Source: JAFAXA01 sp963777325 (GTDB lineage: Bacteria > Pseudomonadota > Alphaproteobacteria > Acetobacterales > Acetobacteraceae). From it: a stretch of DNA of 64,000 nt. The position numbers and the translations under genes were made by a program. Within the stretch, counting starts at the first letter, position 1. Each line of letters opens with the position of its first letter. The stretch lies in NCBI GenBank assembly GCA_963777325.1, contig CAVZQE010000001.1, positions 1-64,000 on the forward strand. The letters are read 5' to 3'. Below the pieces are notes generated by a model that was given only the letters and a program-made list of their open reading frames with translations, was not told the DNA's origin and did not search any database. Below, piece after piece: positions 6,991 through 18,203 of this stretch.

Positions 6991-8794
6991 TCAGGCCGCC
7001 TTGGCTTTGGCCTCCGGCGGCGGCGTCTCGATCACCTGGAAAGCCTGCCGCCGGATCAGATCCCGATACGGGCCGGGCGTGTTTTCGATCACCCGCGGCG
7101 GTCCGTCCTGCAGCACCTGGCCGGACTGCATGACCAGGATGCGGTCGAAGTTCTGCAGCGTGGAGAGGCGGTGCGCGACCGCGATCACCGTCCGCCCGGT
7201 CATCAGCCGGTCGAGCGCCCGCTGCACGGCCTGCTCGGACTCGGTGTCGAGCGCGCTCGTCGCCTCGTCGAGCAACAGGATCGGCGCGTCGCGCAGGAAG
7301 GCGCGGGCGATGGCGAGGCGCTGGCGCTGGCCGCCCGACAGCTTGACGCCGCGATCGCCGACGATCGTCTCGAACCCTTCCGACAGCGCCGGGATGAAGT
7401 CGCAGCCCGCCGCCTCCGCCGCCGCATGGACCTCCTCGTCGGTCGCGTCCGGCTTGCCGTAGCGGATGTTCTCGAGCACCGACCGGTGGAACAGCATCAC
7501 CTCCTGCGGCACCACCGAGATCGCCGCGTGCAGGCTCTCCTGGGTCAGATCGGCGATGTTCTTGCCGTCGATCATCACCGCGCCGCCGCTCACGTCGCGG
7601 AACCGCTGCAGCAGCGAGAGCACGGTGACTTTGCCCGAGCCGGACCGGCCGACCAGTCCCACGCGCTCGCCCGGCTCGATCCGGACCCGGAAGTCGCGCA
7701 GCACCGGAGCCGCGCCGGGATAGGCGAAGTCGACGCCGGCGAACTCCACCGAACCGCGCGCGCCCCTGAGCACATGCGCCTTCTCGGAGTCGCGCAGGTC
7801 ATGCGGGACGAGCAGCGTGGAGACCGCTTCCGACAGCCTCGCGACGTGCTGGATCGAGTTCGACGAGCGCGACGGCCAGATCACGGGTGCCGTGCAGGAT
7901 CGTGAAGCCCATGGTGCTGACGAGCACGACGTCGCCGGTGCTGGCCTGCCCGGTCTGCCAGAGCACGATGCCCCAGCCGAGCAGGCCGGCGCTGAGCAGC
8001 GCGGTGCAGCCGGCGTGGAACAGGCGCAGCTTCTCGAGATAGCGCAGGCTGCGGCCACGGGCCGTCATTTCCCGCTGCACGCTGTCGGCGAACCGGCTGC
8101 GCTCCCTCAGCGTCGCGCCGAATGCCCGCACCAGCGGCATGTTGTTGATGACGTCCACCAACTCGCCGTCCACGGACGCGGCGTCCGCCGCGTACGCGCG
8201 ATGCAGGCGGCGGCCGCCGGACGCGAGCCGGATGATGACCGCGCCGAGCACGATCGCCGACGCCACCAGGGCCAGCGCCATGACCGGGCTGACCGACGCC
8301 AGCACGAAGATCGAGCCGACGATGGCGGCGCAGGGCGGCAGCACGTTCCAGGAGAAGGTGCTCAGCACCGTGTAGATCGCATTGGCCGTGGAGGTGACGC
8401 GGCCGGCAAGCGTGCCGGGTGAGCGATCCGCGAAATAGGTGGGGGAGTGGCCGGTGAGGTGTCCGAAGAGGTCGCGCCGCAGGTCGCCGCTGACGTTGAC
8501 GAAGGTGTGCGTCGCTTGCCACCCCGCGACCCGCCACATCACGTTATCGAGCGCGATCAGGCCGGCGAGGATGCCGAAGGCCGCCCAGATTGCGCCGCCC
8601 GGCCCGGCGGACAATACGTCCACCAGATGCTTGACCGCGTATTGCGAGCCGATGCCGCAGGCGACGCCCGCCATGACGCCCAGCAGGATGACCGCGTGGC
8701 CGATCGGGTGACGGCGGACATACCGCCACATGAAGGCGACGGGGCGGTGCGAGAGGCCCACCAACTCAATATTCGGATCGTTTGAAAGCGGCAT
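6991..8794 (-). pseudogene. ABC-type exporter (fused membrane and ATPase domains), frameshifted
   Basis: The N-terminal ~310 codons from ATG 8794 encode a membrane domain with segments such as HAVILLGVMAGVACGIG and VMALALVASAIVLGAVII. The frame is lost near 7855-7870, where ILHGTRDLAVALV should run into SIQHVARLSEAVSTLL. The ATPase half has PQEVMLF (Q-loop), LSGGQRQRLAIARA (signature), ILLLDEATSALD (Walker B) and VAHRLST (H-loop). The Walker A reads GRSGSGKVT instead of GxSGSGKST, so the Mg2+-binding Ser is Val. Frameshift plus P-loop change suggest a non-functional gene. It resembles lipid- or peptide-exporting half-transporters; substrate unknown. Confidence 0.85.
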
Positions 8795-8959
8795 CGGGCT
8801 TGATCCTGAGACGGCTAGAGCATTGGAAACAGCGGTCGTCTTCCCGCCAAGCCCGGATAGGACACCGCGAACATCGCGATAGTAGGGCAGGGTCCGCCGC
8901 TTTTTCGCCCTGATTATCGCGTTGCACCATCATCAGCATTTGCAGGAGACCGTCGTTCC

Positions 8960-10012
8960 ATGCGCATCGCCCAAATCGCCCCGCTGCACGAGGCCGTCCC
9001 GCCCAAGCTCTATGGCGGCACCGAGCGCGTGGTCTCATTCCTGACGGAAGAACTGGTGGCGCTCGGCCACGACGTGACCCTGTTCGCGAGCGGGGATTCG
9101 GAGACCTCCGCCCGCCTGGAAGCGGTGTGGCCGAAGGCGCTCCGGCTCGATCCGGGCGTGCGCGATACCGTGGCGCCGCATTTCCTGCTGCTCGAAACCG
9201 TGCGCGAGATGGCCGACCAGTTCGACGTGCTGCATTTCCATCTCGACTACTGGTCGTTCCCGTTGTTCACCCGCCAGCGCACGCCGTTCGTGACGACGCT
9301 GCACGGCCGGCTCGACCTGCCGGAGTTGCAGCCGGTCTTCGCCCGCTTCCCGCATGTCCCCGTGGTCTCGATCTCGGACAGCCAACGCCGCCCGCTGCCG
9401 CAGGCCCGGTTTGCGGCGACCGTGCTGCACGGGCTTCCCGCCGGCCTCCTCACGCCCAAGCCGGTCAGGCCGTCCTACCTCGCCTTCCTCGGCCGGATCT
9501 GCCCGGAGAAGTGTCCCGATCGCGCCATCCGCATCGCCCGCCGCGCCGGCATCCCGCTGAAGATGGCGGCTAAGATCGACCGGGTGGACCAGGCCTATTT
9601 CGACGAGGTGATCCGCCCGATGCTGAAGGAGCCGGGGGTCGAACTAGTCGGCGAGATCAACGACGCGCAGAAGGCCGATTTCTTGAGCGGGGCGCACGCC
9701 CTCCTGACGCCGATCGACTGGCCCGAGCCGTTCGGCCTCGTCATGATCGAGGCCATGGCCTGCGGCACGCCGGTGATCGCCTACAACCGCGGCTCCGTGC
9801 CCGAGGTGATCGACGATGGCGTGTCCGGCTACATCGTGGAGGACGAGACCGGAGCCATTGCCGCGATCGAGCGCCTGCCCAAGCTGCCCCGCGCGCGGGT
9901 GCGCGCGCAATTCGAGGCGCGCTTCACGGCGAAACGGATGGCGGAGGACTATCTGCGCGTCTACCGCTCGATCGGAGCGTCCCAGCGCTCATCCTTGCGG
10001 GTGATTGGATAG
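8960..10012 (+). CDS. Glycosyltransferase family 4 protein
   Basis: This is a 350-residue GT-B glycosyltransferase. The N-terminal domain begins MRIAQIAPLHEAVPPKLYGG with the glycine-rich acceptor-side loop. The C-terminal nucleotide-sugar domain has YLAFLGRICPEKCPDRAI and the EPFGLVMIEAMACGTPVIAY block with the E-x7-E donor motif (about 260-280). There is no signal peptide or membrane segment, so it acts in the cytoplasm. It is close to the 'YGGTERV' group often annotated as glycogen-synthase-like or sugar transferases of unknown acceptor. It is divergent from the ABC exporter and followed by a small lipoprotein gene. Confidence 0.88.
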   Translation: MRIAQIAPLHEAVPPKLYGGTERVVSFLTEELVALGHDVTLFASGDSETSARLEAVWPKALRLDPGVRDTVAPHFLLLETVREMADQFDVLHFHLDYWSFPLFTRQRTPFVTTLHGRLDLPELQPVFARFPHVPVVSISDSQRRPLPQARFAATVLHGLPAGLLTPKPVRPSYLAFLGRICPEKCPDRAIRIARRAGIPLKMAAKIDRVDQAYFDEVIRPMLKEPGVELVGEINDAQKADFLSGAHALLTPIDWPEPFGLVMIEAMACGTPVIAYNRGSVPEVIDDGVSGYIVEDETGAIAAIERLPKLPRARVRAQFEARFTAKRMAEDYLRVYRSIGASQRSSLRVIG

Positions 10013-10078
10013 GCAGGGCGGTTTGCGCGACTGGACGATTCCGGGCATTACGGCCCGGAATCGCTCAAGGAGAACACG

Positions 10079-10432
10079 ATGCGTTACGGTCTTATGATCG
10101 GGGCCTGCCTGATACTGGCCGCCTGCGCCAACGATCACGCCGGAGCGCCGGCGGGAATGGGCATTTCGGGGGGCCCGGCCGCCAATCCGACCGGTTCGAA
10201 CGGACCGATGAGCGGCTCGCCCGGGAACACGAACACCAATGTTGTCGTTACCCACAGACACGGGCCCGCGCTCAATCCGACCGGTTCGAACGGACCGATG
10301 AGCGGTTCGCCCGAAAACACCAACGCGAGCGTGCCGACGGGCGTAAGCAGCGCGCCCGCGGCCAACCCGACCGGATCGAACGGGCCGCAAAGCGGGCAGC
10401 CGAGCAACATGGCTCCGACTTCGTCCTACTGA
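10079..10432 (+). CDS. Small repeat-containing lipoprotein
   Basis: A 117-residue precursor with a hydrophobic leader and lipobox (CLILAAC, Cys about 19). The mature part is built from three copies of NPTGSNGPxSGxP (near residues 35, 60 and 95), joined by Asn/Thr/Ser-rich linkers and a single VTHRHG stretch. The DNA of the repeats is also conserved (gaccggttcgaacggaccga type). Gly, Ser, Asn and Pro dominate, so the chain is probably disordered. A ribosome site (aaggag) lies 7 bp before ATG 10079. I do not recognise a family. It sits between a glycosyltransferase and PPK2 and ends at a hairpin. Confidence 0.75.
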   Translation: MRYGLMIGACLILAACANDHAGAPAGMGISGGPAANPTGSNGPMSGSPGNTNTNVVVTHRHGPALNPTGSNGPMSGSPENTNASVPTGVSSAPAANPTGSNGPQSGQPSNMAPTSSY

Positions 10433-10441
10433 TGGGAAACG

Positions 10442-10467
10442 GGCCTTCTCGCAGGACGGAGAAGGCC
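10442..10467. terminator. Bidirectional terminator between lipoprotein and PPK2
   Basis: GGCCTTCTC (10442-10450) and GAGAAGGCC (10459-10467) form a perfect 9-bp stem with an 8-nt loop, exactly between two convergent genes. There is no strong T tract on either side. Confidence 0.65.
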
Positions 10468-11417
10468 TACCCATCGGGCGAACCGGCCTCCTCCTCCAGC
10501 ACGGCGCGCGCCTGGGCGAGACCCGCCCGGGCCTCCCCGGCCAACTCCGGAAACCCGAGATCGAGCTCGTCCAGCGCCGCCACGATTGCGGTGACGACGA
10601 CCAGCCGCGTGAGCCACTTATGGTCGGCCGGCACGACGAACCACGGCGCATGCGGGGCGGCGGTTGCACGGATCACCGCCTCATACGCCTCCATGTAGGC
10701 GTCCCAGAACCGCCGCTCGGCCAGATCGCCGGGCTCGAACTTCCAGTTCTTGGATGGCTCGTCCAGACGGTTGAGAAAGCGGCGCTTCTGTTCCTCCCGC
10801 GACAGATGGAGGAAAAATTTGAGGACGACCATTCCCTGCCGCGCGAGGTACCTCTCGTGCATCGCGATCGCCTCCAGCCTTTCGTCCCAGATATGCTTGG
10901 TCACCCGGCTCTTGGGCAGATGCTGGCGATCCAGCAGCTCGGGATGCACGCGGACAACGAGCACTTCCTCATACTGGCTGCGGTTGAAGATGCCGATCCG
11001 GCCGCGTTCGGGAAGGGCGCGATTGATCCGCCACAGGAAATCGTGGTCGAGATCCTCAGGCCCCGGCGCCTTGAAGCTCGTGACCTGCACGCCCTGCGGG
11101 TTCACGCCCGACATGACGTGCTTGATGGCGCTGTCCTTGCCGGCCGCGTCCATCGCCTGGAAGCAGCACAGGAGCGCCCAGCTGTTCTGGGCGTAAAGCC
11201 GTTCCTGAAGTGAGATCAGCCGCTGAATGCCGCCTTCGAGCAGCACGCGGCCTTCCTTTTTATCGAGAGAAAGCCCCGCCGTGTCCCCTGGATCGTGATC
11301 CTTGAGCCGGAACCTCGCGCCCTGCGTGATCCGGTAGCGATCGAGCAGCTTGCGCACGCTCTTCGGCGAAAGACCCGCCTCTTCGGCCAGATCCTCCGCC
11401 GCGCGCGCGTGGGTCAC
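10467..11417 (-). CDS. Polyphosphate kinase 2 family protein
   Basis: A 316-residue PPK2-type polyphosphate:nucleotide phosphotransferase, which uses polyphosphate to phosphorylate AMP/ADP-class nucleotides. The Walker A-like QAMDAAGKDSAIKHVMSGV (about 88-106), the GRIGIFNRSQYEEVLVVRVH block (Walker B region, about 140-158) and the lid segment SREEQKRRFLNRLDEPSKNWKF (about 203-224) are all present. The length and the 'MSGVNPQGVQVTSFK' block fit the single-domain class I/III group; nucleotide preference cannot be read from sequence. It ends at the shared hairpin and is transcribed toward it; ClpA lies 10 bp upstream in the same direction. Confidence 0.9.
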   Translation of the reverse strand: MTHARAAEDLAEEAGLSPKSVRKLLDRYRITQGARFRLKDHDPGDTAGLSLDKKEGRVLLEGGIQRLISLQERLYAQNSWALLCCFQAMDAAGKDSAIKHVMSGVNPQGVQVTSFKAPGPEDLDHDFLWRINRALPERGRIGIFNRSQYEEVLVVRVHPELLDRQHLPKSRVTKHIWDERLEAIAMHERYLARQGMVVLKFFLHLSREEQKRRFLNRLDEPSKNWKFEPGDLAERRFWDAYMEAYEAVIRATAAPHAPWFVVPADHKWLTRLVVVTAIVAALDELDLGFPELAGEARAGLAQARAVLEEEAGSPDG

Positions 11418-11427
11418 GCCGCTCGCG

Positions 11428-13782
<2,355 letters not shown>

Positions 13783-13877
13783 GGGCGACGCTCCTGGCGC
13801 GTGGTCCGGGCATGGATTTCACAAGTGACTTTCAGCCCAGGCATTCAATGTGAGGCCGCTTTCACTGGATTGCGAGA

Positions 13878-14207
13878 TCATTCTTTCTCGATTGTACACT
13901 GCAACGGATGTTGGTTCTGCCGGGCGAGATCCATCACCTGCGTCACCTTCGTCTCCGCGACTTCATAGGTGTACACGCCGCAGACCCCGACACCGCGGCG
14001 ATGCACGTGCAGCATGATGCGGGTGGCCTCCTCCCGCGTCTTCTGGAAAAAGCGTTCCAGAACGTGGACGACGAACTCCATGGGCGTGTAGTCGTCGTTG
14101 AGCATGAGAACCTTGTACATCGCCGGCTTGCGGGTCTTGGGCCTGGCCTTGACCACGACGCCAGTATTGGGCCCCTCGGTACCGCCGCGCTTGTCGTTGT
14201 CGCTCAT
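13878..14207 (-). CDS. clpS: ATP-dependent Clp protease adaptor ClpS
   Basis: A 109-residue adaptor that binds the ClpA N-domain and delivers N-degron substrates. The flexible N-terminus leads to the core KVLMLNDDYTPMEFVV (about 32-47), with the NDDYT and M residues lining the hydrophobic pocket, and then the HRRGVGVCGVYTYEVAETK block. It is transcribed with clpA. Alphaproteobacteria often have two ClpS paralogues; this one lies next to clpA and is the canonical form. Confidence 0.95.
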   Translation of the reverse strand: MSDNDKRGGTEGPNTGVVVKARPKTRKPAMYKVLMLNDDYTPMEFVVHVLERFFQKTREEATRIMLHVHRRGVGVCGVYTYEVAETKVTQVMDLARQNQHPLQCTIEKE

Positions 14208-14355
14208 CTTCTGTCTACCTGGGCAGCTTCGTCATGGACTTCCGCGCACCGGACTTGCCAAAGCCCGACCATATCGGATGCCGGACCGCCGATAAAAGAG
14301 CATAGACGCTAAAGAGCCGTATGCCGACGCCAGTGTCACCGGCGCCTGGGCACGG

Positions 14356-14428
14356 AAAAAGGCCCGGACACGATCCGGGCCTTTCAGTATCGGGGCTGCC
14401 CTCCGGGGAGGGAAGGCGGGCAGCCCCG
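14356..14428 (-). terminator. Double hairpin terminator after the phasin gene
   Basis: Two stems lie downstream of the phasin stop. The near one pairs GGGGCTGCCC (14392-14401) with GGGCAGCCCC (14418-14427). The far one pairs AAAGGCCCGGA (14358-14368) with TCCGGGCCTTT (14374-14384) and is followed on the minus strand by a short T run (from AAAAA at 14356-14360). The far stem has the shape of an intrinsic terminator. Confidence 0.75.
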
Positions 14429-14443
14429 CCGCGCAAGACCTCC

Positions 14444-14968
14444 TCAGAGAGAGGGCTTGGCGAAGGTCTCGACCGCAAGGTTCATCCGTGCGGTCAAGGG
14501 CGCGAGCGCCTGCTCGAACAGCTTCACCGAAGCGTCGGTGAAGCGGCTGCCCTCGGCGACCGCCTGCTCGACCGAGCCGCGGGCGAGGTTCGACTGCAGA
14601 TCGATCGCCTCCTGTAAGGTCTTCACCGAGGCGAGCGCACGGGTATTGGCCACGGCCTCCTCGAACGTGGCCTGCGCCGAGGCGGCCACCTGCCGGGAGA
14701 GATCCTGCAAGCCAGAAACCCAGATTTGGCCGGATTGCACGAACGCTTCCAGATTGCCCTGGTGGAACTGCACCATTTCCTCGGCTGTCCTCATCGCCTT
14801 TTCCAGACCTTCCTTTACCTTGGCCTGGGTCTTCTCGAAGCCGGCGGCCGCCTGGGCCATGCCGTCCTTGAGCGCCGCGACCGTCTGGTCGATGCCCTTG
14901 CTCGCGTTCTCCGCCGCAGCCTCGCTCGCCGCCGTCACTGTCTCTGAAACCCTCATTCGTCCGCTCAT
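14444..14968 (-). CDS. Phasin family protein
   Basis: A 174-residue, almost entirely helical Ala/Glu/Gln-rich protein of the phasin family, which coats polyhydroxyalkanoate granules or related stress inclusions. The characteristic region runs EEMVQFHQGNLEAFVQSGQIW, then LQDLSRQVAASAQATFEEAVA, then EAIDLQSNLARGSVEQAVAE. There is no signal peptide. ATG 14968 is preferred over a GTG at 14977 because it is the standard codon and the extra residues are not conserved. No PHA synthase is in the window, so the granule role is family knowledge. A strong hairpin follows. Confidence 0.85.
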   Translation of the reverse strand: MSGRMRVSETVTAASEAAAENASKGIDQTVAALKDGMAQAAAGFEKTQAKVKEGLEKAMRTAEEMVQFHQGNLEAFVQSGQIWVSGLQDLSRQVAASAQATFEEAVANTRALASVKTLQEAIDLQSNLARGSVEQAVAEGSRFTDASVKLFEQALAPLTARMNLAVETFAKPSL

Positions 14969-15285
14969 GATGTTCACACTTCTTCTAAGAGTTACGTTCC
15001 CGGACGGCTGATCGGCTCAAAGAACGCCCGGCGGGATCGCTTCCGCCGCGCCACCCGTTTGCTGCACCGCAACATGGGCACGTGATACGAGCCGGAGGTC
15101 CGAGATGCAAGCACTTTTTTGTGCACCGCAAAACAGTTGGCACTCGGATCGGAACTCTTTCGCACCCGAGTTCGAAGACGTTGGATAACCCCTTCAAAGT
15201 TTTCACTTTCCCGCAACATTTCGCCTGGACAATTGAGAACGGCGGCTCTTACAGTGCGGCGCCAGCAAAAAGCGGAAGGGCGGCG

Positions 15286-16545
15286 ATGCGCAGATTTCCT
15301 CACATCCGAGGCCGTTTCCCGACGCCTGCCGGCGTGGTGCTCACCGCCTTGTTACTGGCCTTGACCATCTGCGCGCCCGCGCGCGCTCAGATCGGCTCGG
15401 CCCGATACAGCTCGATCGTGATCGACGCGGCGTCCGGCAACGTGCTCTCCGCGATCAACCCGGACGAGGTGCGCTACCCGGCCAGCCTCACCAAACTGAT
15501 GACCCTGTACATGACTTTCGAGGCGCTGAGGGACCGGCGGATCACGCTCGAGGATCAGGTGCCTGTGTCGGCCAGCGCGGCCTCGATGGCGCCTTCAAAG
15601 CTCGGCCTCCTGCCGGGAACCCGGCTGACCGTGGAGCAGGCGATCCTCGGCCTCGTGACCAAGTCCGCGAACGATGCCGCGGCCGCTCTAGGTGAGATGC
15701 TCGGGGGAGACGAGGACCGCTTCGCCCAGATGATGACGCTCCGCGCCCGCGCGCTCGGGATGACCCGGACCGTCTTCCGGAACGCGTCCGGCCTGCCGGA
15801 TTTCAACCAGGTCACGACGGCGCGCGACCTCGCCGTGCTGGCCCGGCGCGTCATCCTCGACTTCCCCGGCTACTACGGCTACTTCAGCACCCCGAGCTTC
15901 GCCTTTCACGGGCGCCTGATCCGCAATCATGACCGCATGCTGCAAACCTATCCAGGCGCGGACGGCATGAAGACCGGCTATATCGAGGCGGCGGGGCATA
16001 ATCTGGTAACCTCGGCCGTCCATGGCGGCGTCCGCCTGATCGGGGTCGTGCTCGGGGCAGGCTCGAACGCGGAACGCGACATTCACATGGCGTCCCTGCT
16101 CGACCAAGGGTTCGAGCGGATGGATGTGCCCGCCGAAGGCAGCCGCGTCGTTCAGGTCGCGAGCCGGATGCCGATCCTGATCCCCTCGGCGCAGGCAGCC
16201 GCCTTGAGTTTCGCGCCGCGCCCGGCGGCGGCGCGCTTCGGCGACCTGTCCCGTGGCCGCGTCCGCATGGTGATGCAGACAACCCCCCTCGCGCGCTGGG
16301 GCGTGCAGGTCGGCACCTATCAGACCGAGCAGGCGGCACGAAGCGCGGCCAGCAAAGCCCGCCGATACACCGATGGCGGCTCCGTCCGGCTTGAGCGGAT
16401 CGGTCACAATGGGCGGGCGGCTTGGCGGGCGCAGATCGGCGGCCTCACTCAAGCGGATGCCCACGAGGCCTGCGCCGCGATTGGCCGGAAGCGCGCCGCC
16501 TGCTTCATCGTCCGCCCCGAGTCGGGCCAACTCGCCAGCCGGTAA
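15286..16545 (+). CDS. D-alanyl-D-alanine carboxypeptidase (S11) with SPOR domain
   Basis: A 419-residue penicillin-binding protein 5/6-type enzyme that trims the terminal D-Ala from peptidoglycan stem peptides. A signal peptide (LTALLLALTICAPARAQ) ends near residue 34. The active-site motifs are ASLTKLM (SxxK), KSAND (SxN) and MKTGYIEAAG (KTG). The last ~85 residues (ARWGVQVGTYQTEQAA to the end) form a SPOR domain, which binds denuded septal glycan. ATG 15286 is chosen because it starts the signal peptide and follows a ggaagg ribosome site; the longer open frame upstream has no leader. Confidence 0.92.
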   Translation: MRRFPHIRGRFPTPAGVVLTALLLALTICAPARAQIGSARYSSIVIDAASGNVLSAINPDEVRYPASLTKLMTLYMTFEALRDRRITLEDQVPVSASAASMAPSKLGLLPGTRLTVEQAILGLVTKSANDAAAALGEMLGGDEDRFAQMMTLRARALGMTRTVFRNASGLPDFNQVTTARDLAVLARRVILDFPGYYGYFSTPSFAFHGRLIRNHDRMLQTYPGADGMKTGYIEAAGHNLVTSAVHGGVRLIGVVLGAGSNAERDIHMASLLDQGFERMDVPAEGSRVVQVASRMPILIPSAQAAALSFAPRPAAARFGDLSRGRVRMVMQTTPLARWGVQVGTYQTEQAARSAASKARRYTDGGSVRLERIGHNGRAAWRAQIGGLTQADAHEACAAIGRKRAACFIVRPESGQLASR

Positions 16546-16699
16546 ACGCCCGGCGCGCCGCGCCAGCGGCGCACCACTCGTTTGCGGCCGAAGCGCTTGC
16601 GCCTGGCCTTGCGCTTCCTCATCTTTTCCGTGCTGGGCGATCGCGTGAGCCGCAGGGCCGCCGACGCGGGCGAGGGCGAGGGCACGAGCGGGGTAGGCT

Positions 16700-17509
16700 A
16701 TGGACGGCGGCGCCGACGCACGACGAATAACGATCTACGCGCCTGAGGATTTCGCCGGCATGCGCGCGGCTGGGCGGCTTGCGGCCGAGACGCTCGACAT
16801 GATCAGGCCGCATGTTGAGCCCGGCGTCTCGACGGCGCAACTCGACCGGCTCTGCCACGACTTCATCCTGGCCCACGGCGCGACCCCCGCACCGCTGAAC
16901 TATCGCGGCTACCCGAAGTCGATCTGCACGTCGATCAACCACGTCGTCTGCCACGGCATTCCGGGCGACCGCCGGCTGCTGGACGGGGACATCGTCAATA
17001 TCGATGTTACCGTCATCCTCGACGGCTGGCACGGCGACTGCTCGCGCATGTATGTTGCGGGCACGCCGTCCACCAAGGCGCGCAATCTCATGGACGTGAC
17101 CTTCGAAGCGCTGATGCGCGGCGTTGGGGCCGTGCACCCGGGGGCGCGCTTGGGCGACATCGGCCACGTGATCCAGAGCTATGTCGAGAGCCAGCGCTTC
17201 AGCGTGGTGCGGGATTTCTGCGGCCACGGCATCGGCCGGCGCTTTCACGAGGCGCCGAACATCCTGCATTTCGGCCGGCCGGGTGAAGGCCCGCTGCTCA
17301 AGCCGGGCATGTTCTTCACGATCGAACCGATGGTGAATGCGGGCCGCCCCGAGGTGAAGATCCTGGACGACGGCTGGACGGCCGTGACCCGCGACCGTAG
17401 CCTCTCCGCCCAGTTCGAGCACATGGTGGGTGTGACAGAGGACGGGTGCGAGGTGTTCACCCTCTCTCCGCTCGGCCACGAGAAGCCGCCCTACCCCAGC
17501 ACGGGCTGA
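16700..17509 (+). CDS. map: Methionine aminopeptidase, type I
   Basis: A 269-residue cytosolic enzyme that removes the initiator Met from nascent proteins. The fold hallmarks include SINHVVCHGIPGDRRL (substrate-side His), metal ligands Asp in NIDVTVILDGWHGD (both Asp), His in GHGIGRRFHEAPNI, Glu in FFTIEPMVN and Glu in QFEHMVGVTEDG. The length is ordinary for type I without an N-terminal zinc finger. It ends directly at the stop of the convergent TerC gene. The 150 bp before it contain no clear gene. Confidence 0.95.
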   Translation: MDGGADARRITIYAPEDFAGMRAAGRLAAETLDMIRPHVEPGVSTAQLDRLCHDFILAHGATPAPLNYRGYPKSICTSINHVVCHGIPGDRRLLDGDIVNIDVTVILDGWHGDCSRMYVAGTPSTKARNLMDVTFEALMRGVGAVHPGARLGDIGHVIQSYVESQRFSVVRDFCGHGIGRRFHEAPNILHFGRPGEGPLLKPGMFFTIEPMVNAGRPEVKILDDGWTAVTRDRSLSAQFEHMVGVTEDGCEVFTLSPLGHEKPPYPSTG

Positions 17510-18115
17510 TCACACGGCGGAGGCGATTTCGGCCGACCCCTCCCAGATCATCTTGACGGCGACGTAGAGCACGATCAGCAGGCCGACCCAGGCGATCCAG
17601 CGATGCCGCCCGAGCAGGCGCGCGATCAGCCCGGCGGCCAGCCCCATCAGGCCGACCGAGATCGTCAGGCCCGCGACCAGCACCCAGGTGCTGCCCTCGG
17701 CCGCGCCGGCGACCGCGAGCACGTTGTCGAGGCTCATCGAGAGATCCGCGAGCAGAATCTGAACGACCGCCTGCCGAAGCGTCTTGCGCCTGCCGCGCGC
17801 CCGCGCCGTGCCGTCCGGGTCGGGGCGATGACTCAGTTCGCGGAACATCTTCCAGCAAACCCAGAGGAGCAGCAGGCCGCCCGCGAGCGTCAGTCCGATG
17901 ATGTCGAGGACTTGCAGCGTCACGGCCCCGAGCGCGATCCGGATCACCGTCGCGGCGAGGATGCCCAGCATGATCGCCCGCTTCTGCTGGCTGGCCGGCA
18001 ATCCCGCGACCGCCATCCCGACCACGACCGCATTGTCGCCTGCCAGGGCGACATCGATCAGCACCACCTGGGCGAACGCGGTCAGGCTCTGAAGAAACGC
18101 GTGGTCGAGCATCAC
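17510..18115 (-). CDS. TerC family integral membrane protein (YjbE type)
   Basis: A 201-residue membrane protein with about six hydrophobic segments. It carries the family's acidic in-membrane motifs: IDVALAGDNAVVVGMA near the N-terminus and LADLSMSLDNVLAVAGAA in the second half. TerC-type proteins are implicated in Mn2+ or other metal efflux; that function is family knowledge, not shown here. A polar loop (RPDPDGTARARGRRK) separates the two halves, which look like an internal repeat. Start at 18115 or the next Met (18112). It is convergent and abutting with map. Confidence 0.9.
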   Translation of the reverse strand: MMLDHAFLQSLTAFAQVVLIDVALAGDNAVVVGMAVAGLPASQQKRAIMLGILAATVIRIALGAVTLQVLDIIGLTLAGGLLLLWVCWKMFRELSHRPDPDGTARARGRRKTLRQAVVQILLADLSMSLDNVLAVAGAAEGSTWVLVAGLTISVGLMGLAAGLIARLLGRHRWIAWVGLLIVLYVAVKMIWEGSAEIASAV

Positions 18116-18203
18116 ATCCTTCTCGGTCGCGGCGGGTTGCCAAGCCTGGCCGCCCGGTCTAGCTCGCCCGCTTCGCCGCCAGCAGGAAGTGGAGACGGCC
18201 GGG

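Noticed and set aside
16546..16699. Basic minus-strand frame between the carboxypeptidase and map
   Set aside because: It encodes a MRKRKARRKRFGRK-like stretch that could be a small basic protein, but it overlaps the carboxypeptidase end and has no clear start signal, so I could not support it.
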